Shown here one piece after another: positions 1-6,477 of a stretch of 32,258 nt of DNA (position 1 is its first letter; every line of letters starts with the position of its first letter). This stretch comes from an uncultured Holophagaceae bacterium (lineage in GTDB: Bacteria; Acidobacteriota; Holophagae; Holophagales; Holophagaceae), in the NCBI GenBank assembly GCA_903843705.1, contig CAIMQW010000342.1:1-32258 (forward strand), written 5' to 3'. A program made the translations under genes and the position numbers. The notes below the pieces were generated by a model that had not been told where the DNA came from, made no database searches, and was given only the letters and a program-made list of their open reading frames with translations.

Positions 1-2
1 GG

Positions 3-362
3 TTCTCCGTGGCCACCACCGAGACGTGGAAGAACCAGGCCGGGGAGAAGCAGAGCAAGACCGAGTGGCACAACATCGTGGTCTGGGGCAAGCAGGCCGA
101 GATCGCCGAGAAGTACCTGCGGAAAGGCAAGCAGGTGATGATCGAGGGCCGCATCCAGTACCGCGAATACACCGATCAGGCTGGCGTCAAGAAGACCGCC
201 TGTGACATCCGCTGCGACAACTTCGTCATGCTGGGCCGCATGGATGACAGCGGTCCCCGGGACGGCGCCTACAGCCGCGGCGGCGCCCAGGAGGCCGAGG
301 ACCACGGCGCCCCCAGCCCCGCCGCCGGCGGCAGCTTCCCCGACGACGACATTCCGTTCTAG
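3..362 (+). CDS. ssb: Single-stranded DNA-binding protein, 3' part
   Basis: SSB coats single-stranded DNA during replication, recombination and repair and recruits partner proteins through its C-terminal tip. The reading frame is open to the left edge (first in-frame codon at 3), and the visible sequence starts mid-OB-fold with FSVATTETWK. It continues with the typical TEWHNIVVWGKQAEIAEKYL and GKQVMIEGRIQYREY segments, so the true start lies upstream and the GTG at 9 is internal. After the fold comes a short Gly/Ser/Ala-rich linker and the acidic tip DDDIPF, the canonical partner-binding tail. Family proteins are usually 140-180 residues; about 119 are visible. A strong hairpin follows 30 bases after the stop. 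Confidence 0.96.
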   Translation, partial: FSVATTETWKNQAGEKQSKTEWHNIVVWGKQAEIAEKYLRKGKQVMIEGRIQYREYTDQAGVKKTACDIRCDNFVMLGRMDDSGPRDGAYSRGGAQEAEDHGAPSPAAGGSFPDDDIPF

Positions 363-391
363 GTTGTTGTCCCGCCGATGGGTTCGGCACG

Positions 392-426
392 GCATCAAAA
401 CGGCGCCTCTGGCGCCGTTTTGATGC
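392..426. terminator. Bidirectional hairpin terminator after ssb
   Basis: A perfect 16-bp inverted repeat (392-407 pairs with 411-426) encloses a three-base loop. The arms carry an A4 run on the left and a T4 run on the right, so the hairpin can act on both strands. It lies between the convergent ssb and cytochrome b genes. Confidence 0.85.
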
Positions 427-541
427 TGAGTAGAGAAGACCTTTGCCATTCCAGGCGGGTAAGCAGCTGCTGGCGGCGGCACTCAAAGCCCATCTGGACG
501 ACCCTGTGGGCAATTTGGGGCGAGTACTCGAGTCTGGCCGG

Positions 542-1327
542 TCAGTCGTCGTCGTGCTTCTCGCGTCGAGGTTTGGCGTGCTCCGTTGCATGCTTACCGT
601 CCTTCGCTTCACCCAGCTGGACCGTGCTCGCCGTCAGCGGCAGCTTGACCTGCCGTGTGGCGGCGTCGAATCCTCCGGCCAACGCCAGTCCCCACCCACC
701 CACCAGGAGCACGAACAAGGCTCCAAACCAGCCGCGCTGGGAAGGAATTGACTCTGTTTCGGGCGCCGGCCGTCGTCCATCCACCATGGCCAAGGCAATG
801 CCGTCTCTGTGGCGCCGGGTATGCCACATGAGGCCCAGAAGATGTAGACCCACCATGGCCACCATGCCGTAGGCGAGGGCCGCATGAAGCTCTTCAGCCC
901 ATTCCTGCCCAGCGGTCTTCAGCAGTCCCGTGGCGACCAATCCCATTGGCAGCAGGAGCATCGCGTAGATGGCATAGCTGGAACCTGGGTTATGGCCGGC
1001 ACTGGGCTGATCACGTCCAGACCTCACTTCCTTGACATAGCGAATCAAGGCACCTGGGCCGTAGAGAAAGGAACCAAACCGGGAAGGTCGGGAGCCCACC
1101 AGACCCCAGATCACTCGGAGCCCGATGGCAAAGGCCAGGACCAGTCCAATCAGTATGTGAATCATGAAGGTCGGGCTGTGTTCCGGCGTCGACAAGGCCA
1201 CCACGAAAGATCCTGAAAAGAGGACGACCAGGGTCCAGTGAAAGAAGCGGGTGGGGAGATCCCACACCATTTTGCGGGCCTGTAGGTCCCCGGTTGGCGC
1301 CAAGGGTGTGGCGGTGGTTTCGAGCAT
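542..1327 (-). CDS. Cytochrome b561-type membrane protein
   Basis: Predicted diheme b-type cytochrome of the bacterial b561 / Ni,Fe-hydrogenase cytochrome b family, which moves electrons between the quinone pool and a partner in the inner membrane. The 261-residue protein opens with the family-typical VWDLPTRFFHW. Candidate heme-ligand histidines are H30 (in FFHW), H57 (HILIG), H148 (EELHAAL) and H162 (LHLLG), each in one of four hydrophobic helices. A fifth helix near 200-218 is followed by a polar tail rich in Lys, His and Asp. The ATG at 1327 is chosen because AGGAGG lies just upstream; a longer frame to 1441 adds only non-hydrophobic sequence. It is divergent from a membrane-anchored HTH regulator with 74 bases between starts. 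No dedicated partner such as a cytochrome c or hydrogenase is adjacent, so the electron donor is unknown. Confidence 0.87.
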   Translation of the reverse strand: MLETTATPLAPTGDLQARKMVWDLPTRFFHWTLVVLFSGSFVVALSTPEHSPTFMIHILIGLVLAFAIGLRVIWGLVGSRPSRFGSFLYGPGALIRYVKEVRSGRDQPSAGHNPGSSYAIYAMLLLPMGLVATGLLKTAGQEWAEELHAALAYGMVAMVGLHLLGLMWHTRRHRDGIALAMVDGRRPAPETESIPSQRGWFGALFVLLVGGWGLALAGGFDAATRQVKLPLTASTVQLGEAKDGKHATEHAKPRREKHDDD

Positions 1328-1401
1328 GCTAGCCTCCTGTGACCTCGAGATTCGGCCTTTCCCCCGGGCTTGGCCATCCAACACCCGTTCGATTAAAGGG
1401 A

Positions 1402-1962
1402 ATGCCAGTGCGCCCAGAGGATACGAACCCCGCTCCCACACATGACGGATGGCGTCCTCAGGTTGGATTTGCCGCCATCCTGCTTGGCATTACCGCCCTG
1501 CTTGCCTGGGATCTGGTGACCGACCGTGCCTATCGGAGCGTCAGTACGGCACATCTCGTGGTGGAAGGCCTTGCCGCCTTCAGCGCCCTGGGCGCGGCAA
1601 CCTGGGTGTTGTCCACCTTGCGGCGCCAGGGGCGCGAGGTCCAGCGACTCCAGGGTGATCTGGCCAAATCCAGGGCTGAGGCGACCCGGTGGCATGACGA
1701 GGTTTCAGAATTGCTGAAGGGCTTATCACATGCCATCGATGGTCAGTTCGATCGCTGGGATCTGAGCCCTGCGGAACGCGAAGTCGCCCTGCTGCTGCTG
1801 AAGGGCCTTTCCACGCGGGACATTGCCGACCTGCGGCAGACCCGGGAGGCCACGGTGCGCCAACAGGCGCAGGGAGTCTACCGGAAGGCCGACCTCGAAG
1901 GGCGGGCCGAACTGGCCGCCTTCTTCCTGGAGGATCTGCTTGCGCCGCCTGCTCCCAGATAA
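1402..1962 (+). CDS. Membrane-anchored LuxR-type HTH regulator
   Basis: Predicted transcription regulator of 186 residues tethered to the inner membrane. Two hydrophobic helices (about residues 20-40 and 50-73) are followed by a charged, probably coiled-coil linker (75-110). A C-terminal helix-turn-helix of the LuxR/CsgD type follows: LSPAEREVALLLLKGLSTRD at 121-140, then IADLRQTREATVRQQAQGVYRK. The 'LSPAEREV..LL.KGLS..DIA' signature is characteristic of that family, and no receiver domain is present. The ATG at 1402 follows AAAGGGA; the frame continues upstream to 1339, but that region overlaps the divergent promoter area. It probably controls itself and/or the divergent cytochrome b gene. 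The input signal is unknown and may be sensed through the short periplasmic loop between the helices. Confidence 0.75.
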   Translation: MPVRPEDTNPAPTHDGWRPQVGFAAILLGITALLAWDLVTDRAYRSVSTAHLVVEGLAAFSALGAATWVLSTLRRQGREVQRLQGDLAKSRAEATRWHDEVSELLKGLSHAIDGQFDRWDLSPAEREVALLLLKGLSTRDIADLRQTREATVRQQAQGVYRKADLEGRAELAAFFLEDLLAPPAPR

Positions 1963-1988
1963 TCGGCAGGGCTGCAGCATGTCGCTAT

Positions 1989-2021
1989 CTCCAAACGGCG
2001 CCCGCAGGGCACCGTTTGGAG
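1989..2021 (+). terminator. Hairpin terminator between HTH regulator and ybiT
   Basis: A 15-bp stem (1989-2003 with 2007-2021, one G-U pair) closes on a GCA loop. Its arms include the same AAACGGC / CCGTTT segment as the terminator at 392-426. It separates the regulator from the downstream ABC-F gene, so the two are probably not cotranscribed. Confidence 0.65.
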
Positions 2022-2094
2022 CGGGCGCGGCCGAGAACGCCCCTCGGAGAAACCGAGTCCCTGCGTTAGAATGATGGGTTCGGGAGTAACCGCC

Positions 2095-3720
2095 ATGCTT
2101 GCTGTGCAGAACGTCACCATGCGCTTCGGCGCGAAGATCCTCTTTGAGGACGTCACCACCACCTTCAACCCCGGGCGACGTTATGGCCTGTCGGGTCCGA
2201 ATGGGTCGGGGAAGTCCACGTTCATGAAGATCCTCTCGGGCGAGCTGGAGCAGCAGACCGGGAATGTGATCCGCCCCCGCAAGCTGGGCAACCTGCGCCA
2301 GGACCAGTTCGCCTTTGATGAGTACCGGGTGATCGACACGGTGATCATGGGCAACGCGGGTCTCTGGAAGGCGCTGCAGGAGCGGGACGCCATCTACGAC
2401 AAGGCCGAGATGACCGACGAAGACGGCATGCGCGTGGCCGAACTCGAGGGCGTGGTGGCCGACGAGGATGGCTACACCGCAGAGAGCGACGCCGCCGTGC
2501 TGCTGGACGGCCTGGGCATTCCCGAGGCCCTGCACGGGCGCAAGATGGGCGAGCTGCAGGGCGGCCAGAAGGTCCGCGTGCTGCTGTCCCAGGCCCTCTT
2601 CGGCAACCCTCAGGCCCTGCTGCTGGATGAGCCCACGAACCACCTGGACCTGGACTCCATCCACTGGCTGGAGGAGTTCCTCAGCCGCTACAAGGGCACG
2701 GTGGTGGTGATCTCTCACGACCGCCACTTCCTCAACAACGTCTGCACGCACATCGCCGACATCGACTACCAGACGATCATCCAGTACACCGGCGGCTACG
2801 ACGACATGGTCATGGCGAAGATTCAGGTGCGGTCCCGCATCGAGTCCGACAACGCCCAGCGCGAGAAGAAGATCGCCCAGCTGAACGAGTTCATCCAGCG
2901 CTTCGCTGCGGGCACCCGCAGCAGCCAGGTCAACAGCCGCCGCAAGGAAGTCGAACGCCTCCAGCCCAGCGACCTGGCCCGCAGCAACATCCAGCGCCCC
3001 TTCATCAAGTTCAACCAGAACAAGCCCGGCGGCCGATATGCCCTGGAGTTCGAGGGCGTGAAGAAGGGCTACGACACCGACAAGGACGGCACCGGCGGCC
3101 GCCACGAGGTCATCAAGGGCTTCTCGGCCATGGTGCAGCGGGGCGAGAAGGTGGCCCTCATGGGCCGAAACGGCATCGGCAAGACCACCCTGCTGAATGC
3201 CCTGCTGGCCAACGCGCCGCAGGTCACGGAGCTGGGTCTGAAGCTGGACGGCGGCGAGGTGAAGTGGGGCCACGAGGCCAACGTGGGCTACTTCTCCCAG
3301 GACTTTGCCGAGAGCATTCCCAAGGGCTACGAGCTGGTCACCTGGCTGCACCAGTTCGACCCCGAGGCCACCAAGGAGCAGATCCGCGGCATCATGGGCC
3401 AGATGCTCTTCCGGGGCGAAGAGGGCAACAAGATGACGGACGTGCTCAGCGGCGGCGAGTCCTGCCGGCTGCTGTTCTGCAAGCTCATGCTGCAGAAGCC
3501 CAACATCCTGGTGCTGGACGAGCCCACCAACCACCTGGACCTGGAAGCGGTCATTGGGCTCAACGACGCCCTGCAGCGCTACGAGGGCACGATCCTGTTC
3601 GTGACCCACGATGAGGACATCATCGACGAAGTGGCCACGCGCATCTGGCACCTCACGGATGACGGCATCGAGGACTTCCAGGGGACTTACGCGGAGTACG
3701 GGGCTCCGACCGGGCGCTAG
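2095..3720 (+). CDS. ybiT: ABC-F family ATPase, YbiT type
   Basis: Soluble ABC-F protein with two ATPase domains and no membrane segments; relatives bind the ribosome E-site region and modulate translation. Domain 1 has Walker A GPNGSGKS, a relaxed signature (LQGGQ) and LLLDEP. The interdomain linker follows, with a conserved NPFIKF-like segment near residue 300. Domain 2 has Walker A GRNGIGKT, signature LSGGES and VLDEP. The N-terminus and the stretch RKLGNLRQDQFAFDEYRVIDTVIMG closely match my memory of E. coli YbiT. The 541-residue length is typical. The ATG at 2095 gives the family-typical MLAVQNVTM start, with GGGAG upstream; an extension to 2071 is possible but not supported. It is monocistronic, between terminators at 1989-2021 and 3728-3749. 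Confidence 0.92.
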   Translation: MLAVQNVTMRFGAKILFEDVTTTFNPGRRYGLSGPNGSGKSTFMKILSGELEQQTGNVIRPRKLGNLRQDQFAFDEYRVIDTVIMGNAGLWKALQERDAIYDKAEMTDEDGMRVAELEGVVADEDGYTAESDAAVLLDGLGIPEALHGRKMGELQGGQKVRVLLSQALFGNPQALLLDEPTNHLDLDSIHWLEEFLSRYKGTVVVISHDRHFLNNVCTHIADIDYQTIIQYTGGYDDMVMAKIQVRSRIESDNAQREKKIAQLNEFIQRFAAGTRSSQVNSRRKEVERLQPSDLARSNIQRPFIKFNQNKPGGRYALEFEGVKKGYDTDKDGTGGRHEVIKGFSAMVQRGEKVALMGRNGIGKTTLLNALLANAPQVTELGLKLDGGEVKWGHEANVGYFSQDFAESIPKGYELVTWLHQFDPEATKEQIRGIMGQMLFRGEEGNKMTDVLSGGESCRLLFCKLMLQKPNILVLDEPTNHLDLEAVIGLNDALQRYEGTILFVTHDEDIIDEVATRIWHLTDDGIEDFQGTYAEYGAPTGR

Positions 3721-3727
3721 GGCTGTC

Positions 3728-3749
3728 CCGAAATCGCTTGCGATTTCGG
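3728..3749. terminator. Hairpin between convergent ybiT and tcdA
   Basis: A perfect 10-bp stem (3728-3737 with 3740-3749) forms an almost uninterrupted palindrome just after the ybiT stop and before the tcdA stop on the other strand. The position suggests a shared terminator; there is no separate T tract. Confidence 0.6.
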
Positions 3750-3761
3750 AGATGGGAAGGG

Positions 3762-4502
3762 CTAGTCGGGGGTGGCGGCGAGCAACATTCGCAGGACTTC
3801 TTCGGCTACTTTCAGTCCTACGATGGCGGGCATGTAGGAGATCGTTCCCACGGGGCGCCGGACTCGGCCGGGGCCGCAGTGAGGCTCGATGTCCACGGGG
3901 TTGGCGGGACGCTTGTTGTCGGCGGGCTCCAGGGAGTAGATGCAGCGGATGCCTTCGGTGATACCGGCTTTGCGCAGCTCTTTGCGCACCCGGGCGGCCA
4001 GGGGGCAGAGCCGGGTCTCGCTGATGTCGCCGGCCTGGAGCAGGCTGCTGTCCAGGCGGCCCCCGGCTCCCATGGCGGAGATCAGGGGGATGCCCTGCTG
4101 GTGGGCCGTGACCATGAGCGCCACCTTGCAGGTCATGGAGTCGATGGCGTCGATGGCCACATCGGGGCGGGGCTCCAGCAGCGCGGGCAGTGTGTCGGTG
4201 TGGATGAAGGTGACCAGGGCCTCGACGTCGCAGTCGGGGTTGATGTCCCGCACTCGGGCCGCGGCCACCTCGGCCTTGGGCTGGCCCAGGGTCGAGCGCA
4301 GGGCGTAGAGCTGGCGGTTGAGGTTGCTGGGACCGACGCCGTCGTGGTCCACCAGGCGCAGGTGGCCCACGCTCGCCCGCGCCAGGGCCTCCACGGCGAA
4401 GGAGCCCACGCCGCCCAACCCGAACACGGTCACGCGGGCCTCTCGCAGTCGGTCCAGCGCCGCCTCGCCGAGCAGCAGCTCACTGCGGGAATACCACCTC
4501 AT
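3762..4502 (-). CDS. tcdA: tRNA threonylcarbamoyladenosine dehydratase
   Basis: E1-like enzyme of the ThiF/MoeB superfamily that uses ATP to cyclise the t6A37 modification of ANN-decoding tRNAs to ct6A. The 246-residue protein has the dinucleotide-binding loop VFGLGGVGSFAVEALARAS near residues 25-43. This is followed by DHDGVGPSNLNRQ, the family's nucleotide/Mg region, and the Asp-rich IDAIDSMTCKVALM segment. The stretch RCIYSLEP and the ending GTISYMPAIVGL are typical of TcdA/CsdL and distinguish it from MoeB or ThiF. The start at 4502 (MRWYSRSELLLG) is chosen because its ATG overlaps the tatD stop as ATGA. This implies translational coupling; a frame to 4523 exists but lies inside tatD. Confidence 0.92.
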   Translation of the reverse strand: MRWYSRSELLLGEAALDRLREARVTVFGLGGVGSFAVEALARASVGHLRLVDHDGVGPSNLNRQLYALRSTLGQPKAEVAAARVRDINPDCDVEALVTFIHTDTLPALLEPRPDVAIDAIDSMTCKVALMVTAHQQGIPLISAMGAGGRLDSSLLQAGDISETRLCPLAARVRKELRKAGITEGIRCIYSLEPADNKRPANPVDIEPHCGPGRVRRPVGTISYMPAIVGLKVAEEVLRMLLAATPD

Positions 4503-5197
4503 GCCAGCCACTCCTTGAAGCACTGCCGCCCATTCTCCCAGGTCTGGGCTGCGAGCACTGCCGGCTCGACCCCGCGCAGGCTGGCGGCGGCCTCAAGCAC
4601 CGGCAGCAGCTCTCCCCTGCCGTCGCTCTCCAGCAACAGCCGGTTCGCGGCCACGGCGCGCAGCGACTCGCACAGCTTCGGACGATTCGGCGCCAGCAGG
4701 TCCCCCGAGAAGGACAGGAACACCCCCAGCCCATGCAGCGCGAGGGCGATCTCCGGGCTGCCGGAGTAGCCATGGACCAGCGCCCCCGCCGACGGCACGC
4801 CCTCCCCCCGCAGCAGGTCCAGGAGGCGCCCCCAGGCCTGCACCGCATGGATGGCCACGGGTCGGCCCAGGGTGTGCGCGAGGCGCAGCTGGACCCGGAA
4901 GGCGGACTCCTGCGCGGTTCGATCCGCAGCCTGCCGGCTGAAGTCCAGCCCGCACTCCCCGACGCCACTCCGGTGGGTGCGCAGCAGCGCTTCCAGGCGC
5001 AGGTCCCACCCGGGGGCCGCCTCCGCCACGAACCAGGGGTGGAGGCCCAGCATGGGGATGACCTTCGCGTTTCCCGCCGCGTGGGTCTGCACCGCCGCCC
5101 AGTCCGCTTCGCAGGTCCCGCAGACCACGCGCCAGTGGTCCGGCTCGGGGCTCCCCAGTCGGGGCAGGTGGCTATGGGCGTCGAGGAGGGGGTGCAT
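4499..5197 (-). CDS. TatD-family metal-dependent hydrolase
   Basis: TIM-barrel hydrolase of the TatD group (3'-5' exonuclease or deoxyribonuclease activity is known for some members). The metal ligands expected in the family are visible: D6-A-H8-S-H10 near the N-terminus, the LGLHPWF segment, GVGECGLDF with the bridging Glu, a conserved His in RPVAIHAV, HGYSG, and ESDGRGE in place of the usual ETD. At 232 residues it is slightly shorter than the usual 255-265. The N-terminus is complete because the HxH motif sits where expected. Its stop overlaps the tcdA start, so the two are made from one message. The exact substrate cannot be assigned. Confidence 0.88.
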   Translation of the reverse strand: MHPLLDAHSHLPRLGSPEPDHWRVVCGTCEADWAAVQTHAAGNAKVIPMLGLHPWFVAEAAPGWDLRLEALLRTHRSGVGECGLDFSRQAADRTAQESAFRVQLRLAHTLGRPVAIHAVQAWGRLLDLLRGEGVPSAGALVHGYSGSPEIALALHGLGVFLSFSGDLLAPNRPKLCESLRAVAANRLLLESDGRGELLPVLEAAASLRGVEPAVLAAQTWENGRQCFKEWLA

Positions 5198-5233
5198 GGG
5201 GCGAGTCCTCTTCCAGAGTGCCCGAGGCCAGCC

Positions 5234-5309
5234 TGGTGGTCCCGGCGGGAATTGAACCCACGACCTACCGCTTAGGAGGCGGTCGCTCTATCCGCTGAGC
5301 TACGGGACC
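5234..5309 (-). tRNA. tRNA-Arg (anticodon CCT)
   Basis: Read on the minus strand, the 7-bp acceptor GGTCCCG pairs with CGGGACC. The D-arm, a five-pair anticodon stem (ACCGC/GCGGT) with loop CTCCTAA and a T-arm containing GGTTCAATTCC all fold correctly. The anticodon is CCT, reading AGG. The discriminator is A, and the 3' CCA is encoded in the genome. It lies between tatD and the M50-like gene. Confidence 0.97.
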
Positions 5310-5329
5310 TGCAGGCTGCAGCGCCCATT

Positions 5330-5896
5330 CTAGCGTGTTATCGGAGCCGTCGCGGGGGGCGGCGCCGGCGGGGTTGGGGGCAGGAGCTTCCGCCCGCCCC
5401 AGGCCAGCCCGCCCGCCAGCAGCAGCCAGCCGATGGGGGACCGGGCGGCGACGCGCAGGTCCTGCCAGGAGGGCAGGGCCGCGAAGACCAGGTTGGCCAG
5501 GAGGAAGACCATGCCCGCCTCGGGCCAGCCGAATTCGGGGCTCGCCCCCAGCCGCCAGAGGAAGAGGCCATAGGCCAGGGGCAGCAGCAGCAGGGGCGCG
5601 AGGCCGATGAAGAAGGCGTTGTACCAGCGCAGGTTGCCCAGTGCCACGGAGCCGAGCACGTAGCCGCGCCCCTCCCGGCGCGGGAGCACGGTGAAGCGGA
5701 GGGGCTGGCCGTTGAGGGCGGTGCCCACCAGCCAGTGGCAGAGCTCGTGGCAGAAGGTCCCCGGCAGGGCCAGCAGCGAGACCAGCCAGAAGGAGCGCCT
5801 GGCCTGGTTCAGCAGCCAGAGTATGCCGGCCATGGCCGCGAGGTAGCCCAGCGCGACGTTGCGGCTGCCCCCCCCGAGTCCCCAGAGATGCTCCAT
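5330..5896 (-). CDS. Small M50-like membrane metalloprotease
   Basis: A 188-residue integral membrane protein with the zinc-protease motif H50-E51-x-x-H54 (FCHELCHW) inside a hydrophobic helix. A later LPSWQDLR segment at 141-148 could supply the third zinc ligand (D146), as in site-2-protease-like M50 enzymes. Hydrophobic helices lie near 14-30, 34-58, 92-115, 125-142 and 154-168, and the tail is Pro/Ala-rich. The start at 5896 is chosen for an AGGAGG ten bases upstream; an in-frame ATG at 5920 has no good binding site. There is no PDZ domain. It could be a housekeeping membrane peptidase, or a non-proteolytic relative; the substrate is unknown. Confidence 0.7.
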   Translation of the reverse strand: MEHLWGLGGGSRNVALGYLAAMAGILWLLNQARRSFWLVSLLALPGTFCHELCHWLVGTALNGQPLRFTVLPRREGRGYVLGSVALGNLRWYNAFFIGLAPLLLLPLAYGLFLWRLGASPEFGWPEAGMVFLLANLVFAALPSWQDLRVAARSPIGWLLLAGGLAWGGRKLLPPTPPAPPPATAPITR

Positions 5897-5913
5897 CGGC
5901 GTACGGCCTCCTG

Positions 5914-5926
5914 GCTCCATTGGAGC
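5914..5926. promoter_or_regulatory. Short palindrome in a divergent intergenic region
   Basis: A 13-base palindrome (six bases each side of a central T) lies in the 100-base gap between the divergent protease and deaminase genes. It could be an operator, but such a short palindrome may be chance. Confidence 0.2.
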
Positions 5927-5996
5927 ATTCCCGCCGCTCTCCCTGCACCTAAAGGGACCCGTTCTTGCGATGATGGGGTTCCCCCCCGAGGTACCC

Positions 5997-6422
5997 ATGT
6001 CCCGCGCGCAGCTCAAAGATGAAGTCTTCATGAACATGGCGCTCGAGCTGAGCCGCCTCGGCACTTGCTGTCGCCTGCAGGTGGGCTCGGTGCTGCTGCG
6101 GGCCGATGGCGGCATTGCCGCGGCGGGCTTCAACGGCGCCCTGCCGGGGATGGCCCATTGCACGCCAGACACCTGCAAGCCCGGCCAGCGCTGCCTGCAC
6201 ACCAGCCACGCCGAGGAGAACGCCTTGGGCTTCTGCGACGGCCCTGTGGCCACGGCCTACGTCACCCACGAGCCCTGCCTCATCTGCTGCCGGGCCCTGG
6301 TGCGGCGCGGCGTGCGGCGGGTGGTGTTCCGCCACCCCTACACCAGCATCGCCGAGCAGGAGCGGGCCGAGCGTCAGCACATCCTCGACCACTTTGCCGT
6401 GGCCTGGGAACAGCTGGGTTGA
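5997..6422 (+). CDS. dCMP/cytidine deaminase-family protein
   Basis: A 141-residue zinc-dependent deaminase resembling deoxycytidylate deaminase (ComEB type), which converts dCMP to dUMP for thymidylate synthesis. The catalytic signature HAEENAL (zinc His and proton-shuttling Glu) and the zinc-binding PCLICC (PCxxC) are both present and properly spaced. The upstream Cys/His-rich segment (HCTPDTCKPGQRCLHTSHAEEN) matches the additional zinc region of dCMP deaminases. The ATG at 5997 has GAGG upstream and gives the typical start MSRAQLKDEVFMNMALELSR; an alternative at 5970 adds nine residues. The next gene begins 55 bases downstream on the same strand, but no functional link is evident. A role as a related nucleotide deaminase cannot be excluded. 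Confidence 0.88.
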   Translation: MSRAQLKDEVFMNMALELSRLGTCCRLQVGSVLLRADGGIAAAGFNGALPGMAHCTPDTCKPGQRCLHTSHAEENALGFCDGPVATAYVTHEPCLICCRALVRRGVRRVVFRHPYTSIAEQERAERQHILDHFAVAWEQLG

Positions 6423-6477
6423 AGTCGGGCCCCGGGGGCGCATACTGCACCACGTCCCGCTTCCTGGAGTGACCTGG

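Noticed and set aside
1726..3651. A 641-codon minus-strand open frame over ybiT
   Set aside because: It is the antisense shadow of a well-matched ABC-F gene in high-GC sequence, has low-complexity Val/Leu/Gln/His composition and no family motif.
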